Origin: Gemmatimonadota bacterium | Lineage (GTDB): Bacteria > Gemmatimonadota > Gemmatimonadetes > Longimicrobiales > Gaopeijiaceae | Direction of reading: 5' to 3' | DNA length: 64,000 bases | Assembly: GCA_030428885.1 (NCBI GenBank) | Contig: JAUIEJ010000002.1 | Location: 552,024 to 616,023, forward strand | Part shown: positions 1 to 7,888 of the stretch, one piece after another | Numbering within the stretch: position 1 is the stretch's first letter | Layout: each line of letters starts with the position of its first letter | Program-made: the position numbers and the translations under genes | The notes under the pieces: generated by a model | What the model saw: the letters and a program-made list of their open reading frames with translations, nothing else | Database searches by the model: none | What the model was told of the DNA's origin: nothing

Positions 1-1883
1 AAGTCCCGCCCCCGGACGAGGGCGGTGCCGGTGGCGTCGAAGTAGCCGGGACTCACGGCACTGAGCCAGGGGCCGCCCCCCGGGAGTTCGGGAATGGAAT
101 CCCGTCCGGGCACGGCCACCGAGAGTCCGAAGTTGTAGACGAAGGGCAGACCCAGGCTGACGGCCACTCCGTCCACCCCCGGCGCCCCTCGAAGGGCGTC
201 CGCAGCGCGATCGTAGAGGGCGTGCTCCTCGGGCGACGGCGAGGGAATGGCCCCGGGCTCGGCCTCCCGCAGGGTGAGGGCGACCACCCGATGGGCGTCG
301 ACGCCCAGATCCGTCACCCGAATCGTGCGGAAGCTCTCCAGGAACAACCCGGCGCCCAGGAGGAGCGCCGCCGACAGGGTGATCTGGGCCGTGGCCAGGG
401 CGAGCTGCAGACCCCCCCGGGCGCCGGCGGCCCCCCGCCCCCCCGAGCGCAGGGCACGGGCCAGATCGGTCCGGCCCGCCCGGGCCAGGGGCACGAGGCT
501 CACCAGGACGGCGGTGGCGAGGGCGGCGCCGCCCGTGGCCGCCACCACGGTCCAGGGCAGAGGCGTCGTGGACCAGGCGACCCCGGGCAGGAGCACCTGC
601 CGGAGCAAGGCCCCCGCGCCCCAGGCCACCGGAAGGGCGGCCACGCCGGCCGCCACCGACAGGACCAGGTTTTCGGTGAAGAGCACCCGGGCGAGCCGCC
701 GCCGGCCGATGCCCAGAGCCAGGCGCACCGCCACCTCCCGGCGGCGGCGGGAGAGCCGGGCCAGAAGGAGGTTCACCACGTTGGCCACGGCGATGAGGAG
801 CACCAGCCCCGAGACCCCCAGGAGCAGGGCCGCCACCGCCACTTCCGGCGGCCGGCCGCCGTCGTCTCCCGCCCCCACGGGCGCCAGGGTCACCGACCCG
901 TCCAGCGCCCACTGGAAGAACCGACCCGGATCGGTGCGGCGGTGGGCCGCTTCGGCCGCGGCCACCACCCGCTCCCGGGCCGCCGGGTCGGCGTCGGCGA
1001 GGCGGGCCGCCACGTACCAGTTCCGGCTGTCGGTGGAGAGGGGATCCAGGAGCACCCACACGTCGACCCCGTCGAGGTGGGGCCCGGAGAAGCCCTCCGG
1101 CGCCACGCCCAGCACGGTATGGCCCGCACCGTCGAGATCGAGGCGCCGGCCCACGGCGTCGGCGGCCGACCCGAACCGGGCCCGGGCGAACGACGCCGAC
1201 ACCACGGCCCCGGATTCCGCCCCGTCGTCGGGCCCGAACCACCGTCCCCGGAGGGGCTGGGCACCCAGCAGGGGGAAGTAGCGGCGGTCGACCACGGCCA
1301 GACGGGCCGGGCGCACCTCGGTGCCGACGCCGGCAAGGCGTTCCTCGAAGCGGTACCGGGTCAGGTCGTCGAAGGCGCCGGTGCCCGCCACGGCCTCGGA
1401 GGTGGCCCACGGGATCCACGGACTCGAGCGGGCCGGCACTCCTTCACCGCCGGGGAAGTGGAGCAGCACCCGGACGAGTTCGTCCGGCGCCGTGACGTGG
1501 GCCGGCCCCCGGAGGAAGAGGCGATCCGCCACCCCGTACAGGGCGGCATTGGCACCGATGCCCAGGGCCAGCGTGAGGACCACGAACCCGGTGACCCGAC
1601 CATCCCGCGCCAGCGACCGCACCGCCTGGCGAACGTCCAGCAGCCATCCCCCCATGCCCCACCTCCCCTCACCGTTCGTGGACGCGGCCGGCGCCCGTCG
1701 CCGTCGCCGCATGCGCAGCACGAATTCCACCGTGTCTCGTCGGAGCAGCCGACCCCACCACCACGTCCGTGCCCCGACCTTCCCCGCCCCGCGCGCCTCG
1801 TCGTCCAGGGCCTCCAGGAATTCCCGGCTCCAGTCGTCGTCGGGGAGGAGTCTCTCCAGAAGGCGGCGGGGCCAGGGCCTCAT
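1..1883 (-). CDS. ADOP-family (MacB/FtsX-like) ABC transporter permease, 3' part outside window
   Basis: The protein starts at the ATG whose complement is at 1881-1883, overlapping the PadR stop as ATGA, and is still open at base 1 (about 627 residues visible). The N-terminus is a short soluble prefix (MRPWPRRLLERLL...) followed by the typical MacB/FtsX transition GGWLLDVRQAVRSLARDGR and a first membrane helix (VTGFVVLTLALGIGANAALYGV). A large extracytoplasmic MacB_PCD-like domain follows, then a membrane region containing the usual NVVNLLLARLSRRRREVAVRLALG stretch. This layout is that of the duplicated orphan permeases (ADOPs) paired with PadR regulators. Substrate unknown. The family is clear; only the function is uncertain. 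Confidence 0.85.
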   Translation of the reverse strand, partial: MRPWPRRLLERLLPDDDWSREFLEALDDEARGAGKVGARTWWWGRLLRRDTVEFVLRMRRRRRAPAASTNGEGRWGMGGWLLDVRQAVRSLARDGRVTGFVVLTLALGIGANAALYGVADRLFLRGPAHVTAPDELVRVLLHFPGGEGVPARSSPWIPWATSEAVAGTGAFDDLTRYRFEERLAGVGTEVRPARLAVVDRRYFPLLGAQPLRGRWFGPDDGAESGAVVSASFARARFGSAADAVGRRLDLDGAGHTVLGVAPEGFSGPHLDGVDVWVLLDPLSTDSRNWYVAARLADADPAARERVVAAAEAAHRRTDPGRFFQWALDGSVTLAPVGAGDDGGRPPEVAVAALLLGVSGLVLLIAVANVVNLLLARLSRRRREVAVRLALGIGRRRLARVLFTENLVLSVAAGVAALPVAWGAGALLRQVLLPGVAWSTTPLPWTVVAATGGAALATAVLVSLVPLARAGRTDLARALRSGGRGAAGARGGLQLALATAQITLSAALLLGAGLFLESFRTIRVTDLGVDAHRVVALTLREAEPGAIPSPSPEEHALYDRAADALRGAPGVDGVAVSLGLPFVYNFGLSVAVPGRDSIPELPGGGPWLSAVSPGYFDATGTALVRGRD

Positions 1884-2185
1884 GCGGGGCCGATGCCCTC
1901 CCACATGCGCTCGTTGGCCGACCGGGTGGCCCGGAGTTCGGCCCACCCGGCTTCGGTGAGTTCGAAGATGCGCACGGCCCGCCCGCCCCGATCCGGCGTC
2001 TCTCCGCGCCGGGAGCGCAGCAGGCCCCGGTCTTCCAGGCGGGTCAGGGTGACGAACGCCGTGCTCACGGCCACCTCCCGGCCCGCCACGTCGGCGAGCT
2101 CGGCCCGCACGTCGCGGGCCACGGCCCGGGGCCCGAGACGGGCCACGGCCAGGAGGGTCAGGTACTGGAGGTCACCGACGGACAT
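1880..2185 (-). CDS. PadR-family transcriptional regulator
   Basis: A 101-residue winged-helix protein (MSVGDLQYLTLLAVARLGPRA...) with the PadR recognition region (VSTAFVTLTRLEDRGLLRSRRG) and a C-terminal EAGWAEL helix. It overlaps the downstream ADOP permease by 4 nt (ATGA), so the two are co-translated. PadR proteins are usually repressors of the adjacent transporter operon, and an inverted repeat lies 8 nt upstream of the start codon (see the operator entry), consistent with autoregulation. The effector cannot be deduced. Confidence 0.9.
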   Translation of the reverse strand: MSVGDLQYLTLLAVARLGPRAVARDVRAELADVAGREVAVSTAFVTLTRLEDRGLLRSRRGETPDRGGRAVRIFELTEAGWAELRATRSANERMWEGIGPA

Positions 2186-2192
2186 GCACCGA

Positions 2193-2209
2193 AAATGACA
2201 TCGTCACTT
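2193..2209 (-). promoter_or_regulatory. Candidate PadR operator (inverted repeat) ahead of the first PadR gene
   Basis: On the plus strand AAATGAC-ATC-GTCACTT forms a 7+7 bp inverted repeat with one mismatch and the core TGAC-N3-GTCA. It lies 8 nt upstream of the PadR start, with a TTGCAC -35-like hexamer (complement at 2214-2219) on its far side. The position fits a repressor site over the -10 region. No binding data; inference from symmetry and location. Confidence 0.4.
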
Positions 2210-2240
2210 TCGCTGTGCAAGGGACTCCGCTTCGAGGCGG

Positions 2241-2477
2241 TCAGCGGTCCAGATCGGAATCCGGGAGCTCGGAATCGGTGTCCCCCGAGGCGCCGTCGTG
2301 GGGGCCGGGGATGAACCGGAGGAAGAACCCCACGGCAAGAATGGCGATGGCCACGTTCACCATCCAGGCGCGTTCCATGGCCATGCCCGCCAGGGCCAGC
2401 ACCGCGCCCACCCCCATCAGCCGGACCCGCCACTCCAGGTGCCGCACGGGCCGGCCGGGGTCCCGATCGACCTTCAC
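2241..2477 (-). CDS. Small two-helix membrane protein of unknown function
   Basis: A 78-residue protein starting at GTG (complement of 2475-2477) in a GTGA overlap with the hydratase stop. A start 18 codons further upstream is possible but would lie inside the hydratase gene. Two hydrophobic segments are visible (RLMGVGAVLALAGMAM and WMVNVAIAILAVGFFLRF), followed by an acidic tail (SGDTDSELPDSDLD). It is the last gene of the acyl-CoA block. I recognise no family. The coupled start and two clear membrane segments argue that it is real. Confidence 0.6.
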   Translation of the reverse strand: MKVDRDPGRPVRHLEWRVRLMGVGAVLALAGMAMERAWMVNVAIAILAVGFFLRFIPGPHDGASGDTDSELPDSDLDR

Positions 2478-3253
2478 GACGGGGGCCGGTCGTTCACCCG
2501 CTCCAGGAAGGCCCGCACCCCGGCCCGACATGCCTCGGTGAGGCGGGCCAGAGCGTTGACCTCGGCCCCCCGGCGGATGCCGTCGTCCACCGACAGGCCG
2601 TCCACGCCGTAGAAGAGCCGCTTGGTGAGCTCCAGCCCCGAGGGGGGGAGGGCCGCCAGCTCGGCCAGATAGGCGGCCACGGCCCCGTCGAACTCGTCGG
2701 CGCCGAACACCCGGTTCACGAGACCGAGGTCCCGGGCCTCGGAGGCGTCGATGCGCCGCCCCCGGGCCACCAGCTCGAAGGCCCGGGCCTCGCCCACCTT
2801 CCGGCGCAGGATCGACAGGACCATGGCGGGTACGAAGCCCAGGTGCACCTCGGGGTAGCCGAAGCGGGCGTCGTCCCGGGCCAGGACCAGGTCGCAGGCC
2901 GTGGCCAGGCCGCAGCCCCCGGCCAGGGCCTTGCCGTGGACGGCCGCCACCACGGGACGGGGGTGTCGCCGCAGGGCACTCAGAACGTCGCCCAGTCGCT
3001 GGGCGTCGGCCATGCTCTCCACGGGCCCCGACGACGCCATGGCCTCGAGTTCGGCCAGGTCGGCCCCGGAGCAGAAATCGGGCCCCGAGCCCCGGAGGCA
3101 GACCACCCGCACGTCGGGATCGCCGGCGGTCTCCGCCAGGGCGTCGGCCAGGGCGGCCACGAGAGCGCCGTTCAGGGCGTTGCGTTTGTCCGGACGGTTC
3201 AGCTCCAGGATCGCGACCCCGTCCTGCCGCTCCACCCGCAGTACCTCACTCAT
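2474..3253 (-). CDS. Enoyl-CoA hydratase/isomerase, LiuC/AtuE (methylglutaconyl-CoA hydratase) type
   Basis: A 259-residue crotonase-fold protein. The ATG at 3251-3253 (MSEVLRVERQ) is chosen because it overlaps the upstream stop as ATGA; a start nine codons earlier also exists. The CoA/oxyanion-hole segment KRNALNG...SGADLAE and the FGYPEVHLGFVPA segment are present. The first catalytic glutamate of classical crotonases (GGG-x-E-L) is replaced by glycine (GGCGLATACD), while the second (PEV) is kept. As I recall, Pseudomonas LiuC-type methylglutaconyl-CoA hydratases share this pattern. Neighbouring carboxylase beta and AtuA genes support a role in leucine or isoprenoid acyl-CoA breakdown. Exact substrate unproven. 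Confidence 0.85.
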   Translation of the reverse strand: MSEVLRVERQDGVAILELNRPDKRNALNGALVAALADALAETAGDPDVRVVCLRGSGPDFCSGADLAELEAMASSGPVESMADAQRLGDVLSALRRHPRPVVAAVHGKALAGGCGLATACDLVLARDDARFGYPEVHLGFVPAMVLSILRRKVGEARAFELVARGRRIDASEARDLGLVNRVFGADEFDGAVAAYLAELAALPPSGLELTKRLFYGVDGLSVDDGIRRGAEVNALARLTEACRAGVRAFLERVNDRPPS

Positions 3254-3642
3254 GGCGACCCGTACCGGTCCGGCGTCCATCCGGCGGGCACCCGGCCTCG
3301 CCCACGAACGGCGGCCGCCACCTCGTCGGGTACGTCGATCTCCATGCGCAGGAGGGCGGTGCTGAACACCTTGCCCTGGGCGTCGTTCATGAGGGAGCGG
3401 GTGCCTCCTCCCCCCAGCGCCCCGTGGAGGAGGAAGTTGAGGGCGTGGAGGTTGGGCAACTCGAACCGCTCCACCGGGCCGTGGACCAGACCGGTGAAGT
3501 GGGCCTTCACCGCCTCGACGGTGACGGCCTCCACCAGGAGGGGGTAGTGGGCCGGATCGTAGGCGATGAGGCCCACGTTGGCCGTGTCGCCCTTGTCGCC
3601 GGAGCGGGCGTGGGCCAGGTGCACCAGGGGAACCCGGGTCAT
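3250..3642 (-). CDS. AtuA-like ferredoxin-fold small protein
   Basis: A 130-residue protein with start ATG at 3640-3642, one base beyond the AtuA stop, which gives the conserved beginning MTRVPLVHLAHARSGDKGD. The motif HARSGDKGDTANVGLIA and the ending segment LLRMEIDVPDEV are those of the domain often found fused to the C-terminus of AtuA (DUF1446) proteins; here it is a separate gene next to AtuA. It probably acts as a subunit or partner of AtuA. Biochemical role unknown in the family. Confidence 0.8.
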   Translation of the reverse strand: MTRVPLVHLAHARSGDKGDTANVGLIAYDPAHYPLLVEAVTVEAVKAHFTGLVHGPVERFELPNLHALNFLLHGALGGGGTRSLMNDAQGKVFSTALLRMEIDVPDEVAAAVRGRGRVPAGWTPDRYGSP

Positions 3643-3643
3643 C

Positions 3644-5017
3644 TCACACCTCCACCACGTCGACGGCCAGTCCCGGCTCCACCGCTTCCCGGCGGATGAG
3701 GGCGGGCCAGTAGGCCATGATCTCCTGGACCCGGGGCCGCCCACCGGCGAACCCCGTGACCGACGGGGGTCCCGTGAGGATCAGGGGAGCGAGCTCCCGG
3801 GTGAATCGCTCCACGGCGGACCGATCGGGCCCGCGCACGCCGATGCGGAGCTGCACCTCCGGGAGGTCGGCCGGCGGCTCCCCGGCCAGGGGACCGTGGG
3901 TGGAGTCCCACCCCACCAACTCGGTGCGGACCTCGTCGAAGACCAGTCCCAGTCGATCCATGCGCTCCCGGAGCACCCGGTCGGCGGCCCGGGCCTTGGC
4001 CACGGCGTCGGGCCAGGCGTAGGTGAGGGTGCCCGTGGCCTTCCACCCGTCGGAGTAGGCGATGGAGGCCTTGAGGAACGGCGTCCGCGGCCCGCCCTTC
4101 ACCCCGGTGACCTTCACCCGATCGGGCCCGTCGTCGTCCAGGCGGATCGTGGTGAAGTCGGCCACCACGTCGGGCGTGATGTAGGTGGAGGGGTCGCCCA
4201 TCTCGTAGACGATCTGCTCGGTCACGGTCCGCCGGGTGACCCGCCCCCCGGTGCCCGGATGTTTGGTCACCACGAAGGAGCCGTCGGGACGGGCCTCGAC
4301 GATGGGAAAGCCCACCGTGGCCATGTCGGGCAGGGTCCACCAGTCGGCGAGGCAGTTGCCCCCCGTGCTCTGGGCCCCGCACTCGTTGATGTGGCCCGCC
4401 ACCACGCCGGCGGCCAGCCGGTCGTGGTCGTCGGGGCTCCAGCCGAAGGCGTGCATCATGGGCCCGTACGTCAGGGCCGTGTCGGTGGAGCGGCCCGTGA
4501 CGATGACGTGGGCGCCCCGCTCCAGCGCCTCCACGATGGGGGCCGCCCCGATGTACACGTTGGCGCTCTGGACCCGGTCCAGGATGGAGGTCAGGGGCTC
4601 GCCCGTCTCCATGTTCTCCAGGGCGTGGCCGGCGGCGATGAGCTCGGGGAGCCGCTCCAGGATGTCGTCGCCCTCCACGCGGCCGATGCGCACCCGGCCG
4701 GCCACCCCCGCCTCCCGTCCGGCCTCCACCAGCGCCTCGGCGCACCCCCGGGGATTCACGCCCCCGGCGTTGGTCACCACCCGGATGCCCCGCTCCGCCA
4801 CTGCCGGGAAGATGCGGGACATGAGGGGCACGAAGTCCCGTGCGTATCCCGCCCCGGGATCCCGGGCCCGCTGCTTCTGCATGATGGACATGGTCACTTC
4901 GGCCAGGTAGTCCAGCATGAGGACGTCGATGGGTCCGCCCTCCACCTGGCGCACCGGGGCGTCGAGGTCGTCGCCCCAGAAGCCCTGGCCACTGGCGATC
5001 CGCAGCAGGTCACGCAT
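3644..5017 (-). CDS. Acyclic terpene utilization AtuA family protein (DUF1446)
   Basis: A 457-residue protein. The start ATG (complement of 5015-5017, [17 protein letters not shown]) is preceded by GGAG about 9 nt upstream; a nine-codon longer start is possible. Family hallmarks include [12 protein letters not shown] near the N-terminus, VTNAGGVNP and [10 protein letters not shown]. AtuA is named from the citronellol/geraniol catabolic cluster of Pseudomonas, but its reaction is not firmly established. It is followed by the AtuA-like small protein and preceded by the carboxylase beta subunit (8-nt overlap), as in atu/liu-type clusters. Family assignment is firm, reaction unknown. Confidence 0.88.
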   Translation of the reverse strand: MRDLLRIASGQGFWGDDLDAPVRQVEGGPIDVLMLDYLAEVTMSIMQKQRARDPGAGYARDFVPLMSRIFPAVAERGIRVVTNAGGVNPRGCAEALVEAGREAGVAGRVRIGRVEGDDILERLPELIAAGHALENMETGEPLTSILDRVQSANVYIGAAPIVEALERGAHVIVTGRSTDTALTYGPMMHAFGWSPDDHDRLAAGVVAGHINECGAQSTGGNCLADWWTLPDMATVGFPIVEARPDGSFVVTKHPGTGGRVTRRTVTEQIVYEMGDPSTYITPDVVADFTTIRLDDDGPDRVKVTGVKGGPRTPFLKASIAYSDGWKATGTLTYAWPDAVAKARAADRVLRERMDRLGLVFDEVRTELVGWDSTHGPLAGEPPADLPEVQLRIGVRGPDRSAVERFTRELAPLILTGPPSVTGFAGGRPRVQEIMAYWPALIRREAVEPGLAVDVVEV

Positions 5018-6644
5018 CGTCCGACGCTCCTTCGTCGAAGGCACCGAGATGGAAGGCCCCGAGGTGGGGTCCCGGGTTGTGCAGCGCCGCCCGCAGCAGG
5101 AGCGACAGCGCCGGGCGGAGTTCGTCGGGGGTCACCACCTCGTCGACGAACCCCCGGGCCGCGGCGAAGCGGGCGTCGAGCTGCCGCTCGTACTCGGCCC
5201 GGACCTCGTCCATCCGGGTGGTGAGGTCCTCGTCGGGGACCTTGCCCTCGGCCTTGAGCTTGTCGATCTGCCCGCTGAAGAGGGCCATGACGGCGCTCTC
5301 GCCCTCCATGACGCCCATGCGCCCCGTGGGCAGGCTCAGGATGAAGTCGGGATCGAATCCCTGCCCGGCCATGGCGTAGTAGCCCGCACCCGACGCGTGA
5401 TTCACCGTGAGCACCAGCTTGGGCACCGCCGCCGTGGCCATGGCCTCCACGAATTCGGCCCCGGCCCGGATGATGCCCGAATGTTCGGCCTCCGGGCCCA
5501 CCATGAACCCGCTCACGTCCTGCACGAAGAGGAGCGGCGTGCGGTGGCGGTTCATGGTCTCGATGAAGTAAGCCACCTTGCGGGCGCTCTCCGTGTACAC
5601 GATGCCCCCGAAGCGCGGCGGTCCGGGGCGCCGGTCCTTCACCATGGCGCGACGATTGGCGATGACGCCCACCGGTACACCGTCCACGAACCCCGTGCCG
5701 CAGATCATCTCCGCCGCATGGTCGGGCTGGAACTCGTCGAGGCCCTCGCCGTCCAGGATCACGTCCAGGACCGCGTGCATGTCGTAGGGCTGCCGGTGGT
5801 CCTCGGGGAGGAGCGCGGCCAGGTCCGACGCCGGACGTCCGGGTTGGGTGCCGGCTCCCGCCGGGGGCGGGACCCGGTCCCGGGGCAGCTCGGAGACCAG
5901 GCGCCGGAGCTTTTCCAGGCAGGCGTCGTCGTCGGGCACCCGGAAGTGGGCCACCCCGCTCACCTCGGTGTGGACCCGGGCGCCCCCCAGCTCCTCGGCC
6001 TCCACGCTCTGCCCCGTGGCCCCCTTCACCAGGTTGGGCCCGCCCAGCCCCATGAACGACGTGCCCTCGACCATGAGGATCACGTCGCTGAGGGCCGGGA
6101 GATAGGCTCCGCCCGCGATGCACGGCCCCATGACGGCCGAGAGCTGGGGCACCCGGAGGTAGTGCCGCATGATGGAGTTGTAGTAGAAGATCCGCGCCGC
6201 GCCGTACTGCCCCGGGAAGACGCCCCCCTGGTAGGGCAGGTTCACCCCCGCCGAGTCCACCAGGTACACGATGGGGATCCGGCAGCGCATGGCGATCTCC
6301 TGCGCCCGGAGGATCTTGGTGATGGTCTCGGGCCACCACGAGCCGGCCTTCACGGTGGCGTCGTTGGCCACCACCACCACCTCCCGCCCCTCGATGCGCC
6401 CCACGCCCGTGACCACTCCCGCCGCCGGCGCCTGCCCGTCGTAGCGGTCGTGGGCCACCAGGAGTCCCACTTCCACGAAGGGCTCGTCGGCATCCAGAAG
6501 CCGCTCCACCCGCTCCCGGGCGGTGAGCTTGCCCTGGGCGTGCTGCCGGGCGATGCGCCGTGGGCCGCCGCCCTCCTTCAGGGTGGTGCGGAGGGACTCC
6601 AGATCGGCGACCAGGGCGTCGAGGCGTCGGGGACCGTCGGGCAT
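5010..6644 (-). CDS. Biotin-dependent acyl-CoA carboxylase, carboxyltransferase (beta) subunit
   Basis: A 544-residue subunit. Its start ATG (6642-6644) shares one base with the stop of the B12-subunit gene (TGATG). Both halves of the crotonase-like carboxyltransferase fold are present: an N-terminal half with [14 protein letters not shown] and [15 protein letters not shown], and a C-terminal half with [21 protein letters not shown] and [13 protein letters not shown]. The [23 protein letters not shown] region resembles methylcrotonyl/geranyl-CoA carboxylase beta chains more than acetyl-CoA AccD. No biotin carboxylase or biotin carrier gene is in the window, so the alpha subunit must be encoded elsewhere. 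Substrate is inferred from context only. Confidence 0.88.
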   Translation of the reverse strand: MPDGPRRLDALVADLESLRTTLKEGGGPRRIARQHAQGKLTARERVERLLDADEPFVEVGLLVAHDRYDGQAPAAGVVTGVGRIEGREVVVVANDATVKAGSWWPETITKILRAQEIAMRCRIPIVYLVDSAGVNLPYQGGVFPGQYGAARIFYYNSIMRHYLRVPQLSAVMGPCIAGGAYLPALSDVILMVEGTSFMGLGGPNLVKGATGQSVEAEELGGARVHTEVSGVAHFRVPDDDACLEKLRRLVSELPRDRVPPPAGAGTQPGRPASDLAALLPEDHRQPYDMHAVLDVILDGEGLDEFQPDHAAEMICGTGFVDGVPVGVIANRRAMVKDRRPGPPRFGGIVYTESARKVAYFIETMNRHRTPLLFVQDVSGFMVGPEAEHSGIIRAGAEFVEAMATAAVPKLVLTVNHASGAGYYAMAGQGFDPDFILSLPTGRMGVMEGESAVMALFSGQIDKLKAEGKVPDEDLTTRMDEVRAEYERQLDARFAAARGFVDEVVTPDELRPALSLLLRAALHNPGPHLGAFHLGAFDEGASDDA

Positions 6645-7060
6645 CAGACCCGCTCGCCTCGCTGGGCGAACCACTCCCGGATGTACGCCACCGCCTCGGT
6701 GGTGGGGGTGCCGGGTCCGAAGAGCTTGCCGACGCCCTGCTGCTCCAGGGCCGCCACGTCCTCCTCGGGGATGATGCCGCCCCCGGTGAGGAGCACGTCG
6801 TCGGCTCCGGCCTCGGCCAGGAGCGCCCGGACCCGGGGGAAGAGGGTCATGTGGGCACCGGAGAGGATCGACATGGCCACCACGTCGACGTCTTCCTGCA
6901 CCGCGGCGCTCACGATCATCTCGGGGGTCTGGTGCAGGCCGGTGTAGATCACCTCGAAGCCGGCGTCGCGGAAGGCGCTGGCGATCACCTTGGCGCCCCG
7001 GTCGTGGCCGTCCAGGCCGGGCTTGGCCACCAGTACGCGGATCTTGCGGTCGTCGGTCAT
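6644..7060 (-). CDS. Acyl-CoA mutase cobalamin-binding (small) subunit
   Basis: A 138-residue stand-alone B12-binding domain. The base-off/His-on motif is complete: [12 protein letters not shown] (DxHxxG), then [12 protein letters not shown] and GGGIIPEED. It supplies the adenosylcobalamin site for the separately encoded TIM-barrel mutase at 9590-11311, like the small subunits IcmB or HcmB; in human or propionibacterial methylmalonyl-CoA mutase the domain is fused to the catalytic chain. A 126-nt gap with a conserved 28-bp element precedes it, so it may have its own promoter, and it is coupled to the carboxylase beta gene downstream. Confidence 0.92.
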   Translation of the reverse strand: MTDDRKIRVLVAKPGLDGHDRGAKVIASAFRDAGFEVIYTGLHQTPEMIVSAAVQEDVDVVAMSILSGAHMTLFPRVRALLAEAGADDVLLTGGGIIPEEDVAALEQQGVGKLFGPGTPTTEAVAYIREWFAQRGERV

Positions 7061-7124
7061 GGAGCTCCACTCGGTGTGCGTTCCGGGCGGCTCCGGCGAG
7101 GTGGAGCCGCGGCGTGGGAAGGCT

Positions 7125-7152
7125 GGTGTACAGCCCTCGAAAGATAGGCTCG
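7125..7152 (-). promoter_or_regulatory. Promoter/operator-like 28-bp element upstream of the mutase small subunit
   Basis: Read on the minus strand the element begins CGAGCC, continues TATCTT (a good -10 hexamer) and includes GCTGTAC just downstream. It matches the element at 11347-11374, ahead of the mutase large subunit, at 22 of 28 positions. It ends 65 nt upstream of the small-subunit ATG. The shared sequence suggests common control of the two subunits. The -35 position holds only a weak TACGCC. Confidence 0.5.
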
Positions 7153-7186
7153 ACGCCCGTTCCGGCGTACCCCGCGGGCCCGGCCC

Positions 7187-7888
7187 CTACGCGCCGTCGA
7201 GCCAGGCCGGGAGGGCCGCCACGTCGGCGATGCGGTCGACCCCCAGGGCCAGGCCGTCGTAGGCATCGAAGGGGTCCAGCAGTACGGGATGGAGTCCCGC
7301 TCCCCGGGACCCCAGCACGTCCACGGCGTAGAGATCGCCGACGTAGACGCACTCCTCGGGGGCCAGTCCCAAGCGCTCCACGGCGATCTGGAAGATCCGG
7401 GGGTCGGGCTTCTCCACCCCCACCCGATGGGAGTCCACCACGAACTCGAAGAGGGGGTCGAGCCCCACCGTGGTCATGACGTCGGGCATGCGTCCGTCGG
7501 CGTTGGAGACCACCCCCAGGCGGTACCCGGCGTCCCGGAGTCGGGCCAGGGCGCCGGGCGTGGCGGGGTCGATCCGGGTCCACATGTGGTCGGCTTCGTG
7601 GGCCGCCAGCATGGCCCGTCCGGCCTCGGCCGCCCCCTGGGCGCGGATGCCCAGGCCGGTGAGGAGGGCCCGGAAATAGCCGCGCCACGCGTCGGCCTCG
7701 GGAACGGGCGACGGTCCGGCCAGGGAGCGCACGAGGCGGAGCCGGGCGGCGCGCTCGGCGCCGTGGAACGCGTCGAGATCGGTGGTGGCCCCGTAGGGCG
7801 CCAACACCTCCAGGGCCCGCCGGGGCTCCACGAAGACCAGGGTGTTGCCGGCGTCGAAGAGCACGGCCCGGGCGTCGGAGGGCCTCAC
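7187..7888 (-). CDS. HAD-superfamily hydrolase
   Basis: A 233-residue protein starting at GTG (7886-7888) in a GTGA overlap with the sensor kinase. HAD motifs: I = VLFDAGNTL, II = VVSNADG, III = GVEKPDP, IV = VYVGDLYAVDVLGSRGAG, with a helical cap between I and II. The second Asp of the usual DxD motif I is Gly (DAG), so the general acid of ordinary phosphatases is missing; this occurs in a subset of HAD proteins. Substrate unknown. It lies between the orphan kinase and the mutase small subunit but has no evident link to either. Confidence 0.85.
   Translation of the reverse strand: MRPSDARAVLFDAGNTLVFVEPRRALEVLAPYGATTDLDAFHGAERAARLRLVRSLAGPSPVPEADAWRGYFRALLTGLGIRAQGAAEAGRAMLAAHEADHMWTRIDPATPGALARLRDAGYRLGVVSNADGRMPDVMTTVGLDPLFEFVVDSHRVGVEKPDPRIFQIAVERLGLAPEECVYVGDLYAVDVLGSRGAGLHPVLLDPFDAYDGLALGVDRIADVAALPAWLDGA

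Noticed and set aside
1..1883. Frameshifted or broken permease at the left edge
   Set aside because: Reading from the ATG at 1883 the frame is open without interruption to base 1; it is simply cut by the window.
3566..5224. Very long open frames on the strand opposite real genes (also near 9569-13372, 15985-18099, 18081-20351, 40814-44269)
   Set aside because: They mirror recognised genes in GC-rich DNA where stops are rare; their translations are Gly/Arg/His/Pro-rich low-complexity strings with no domain.
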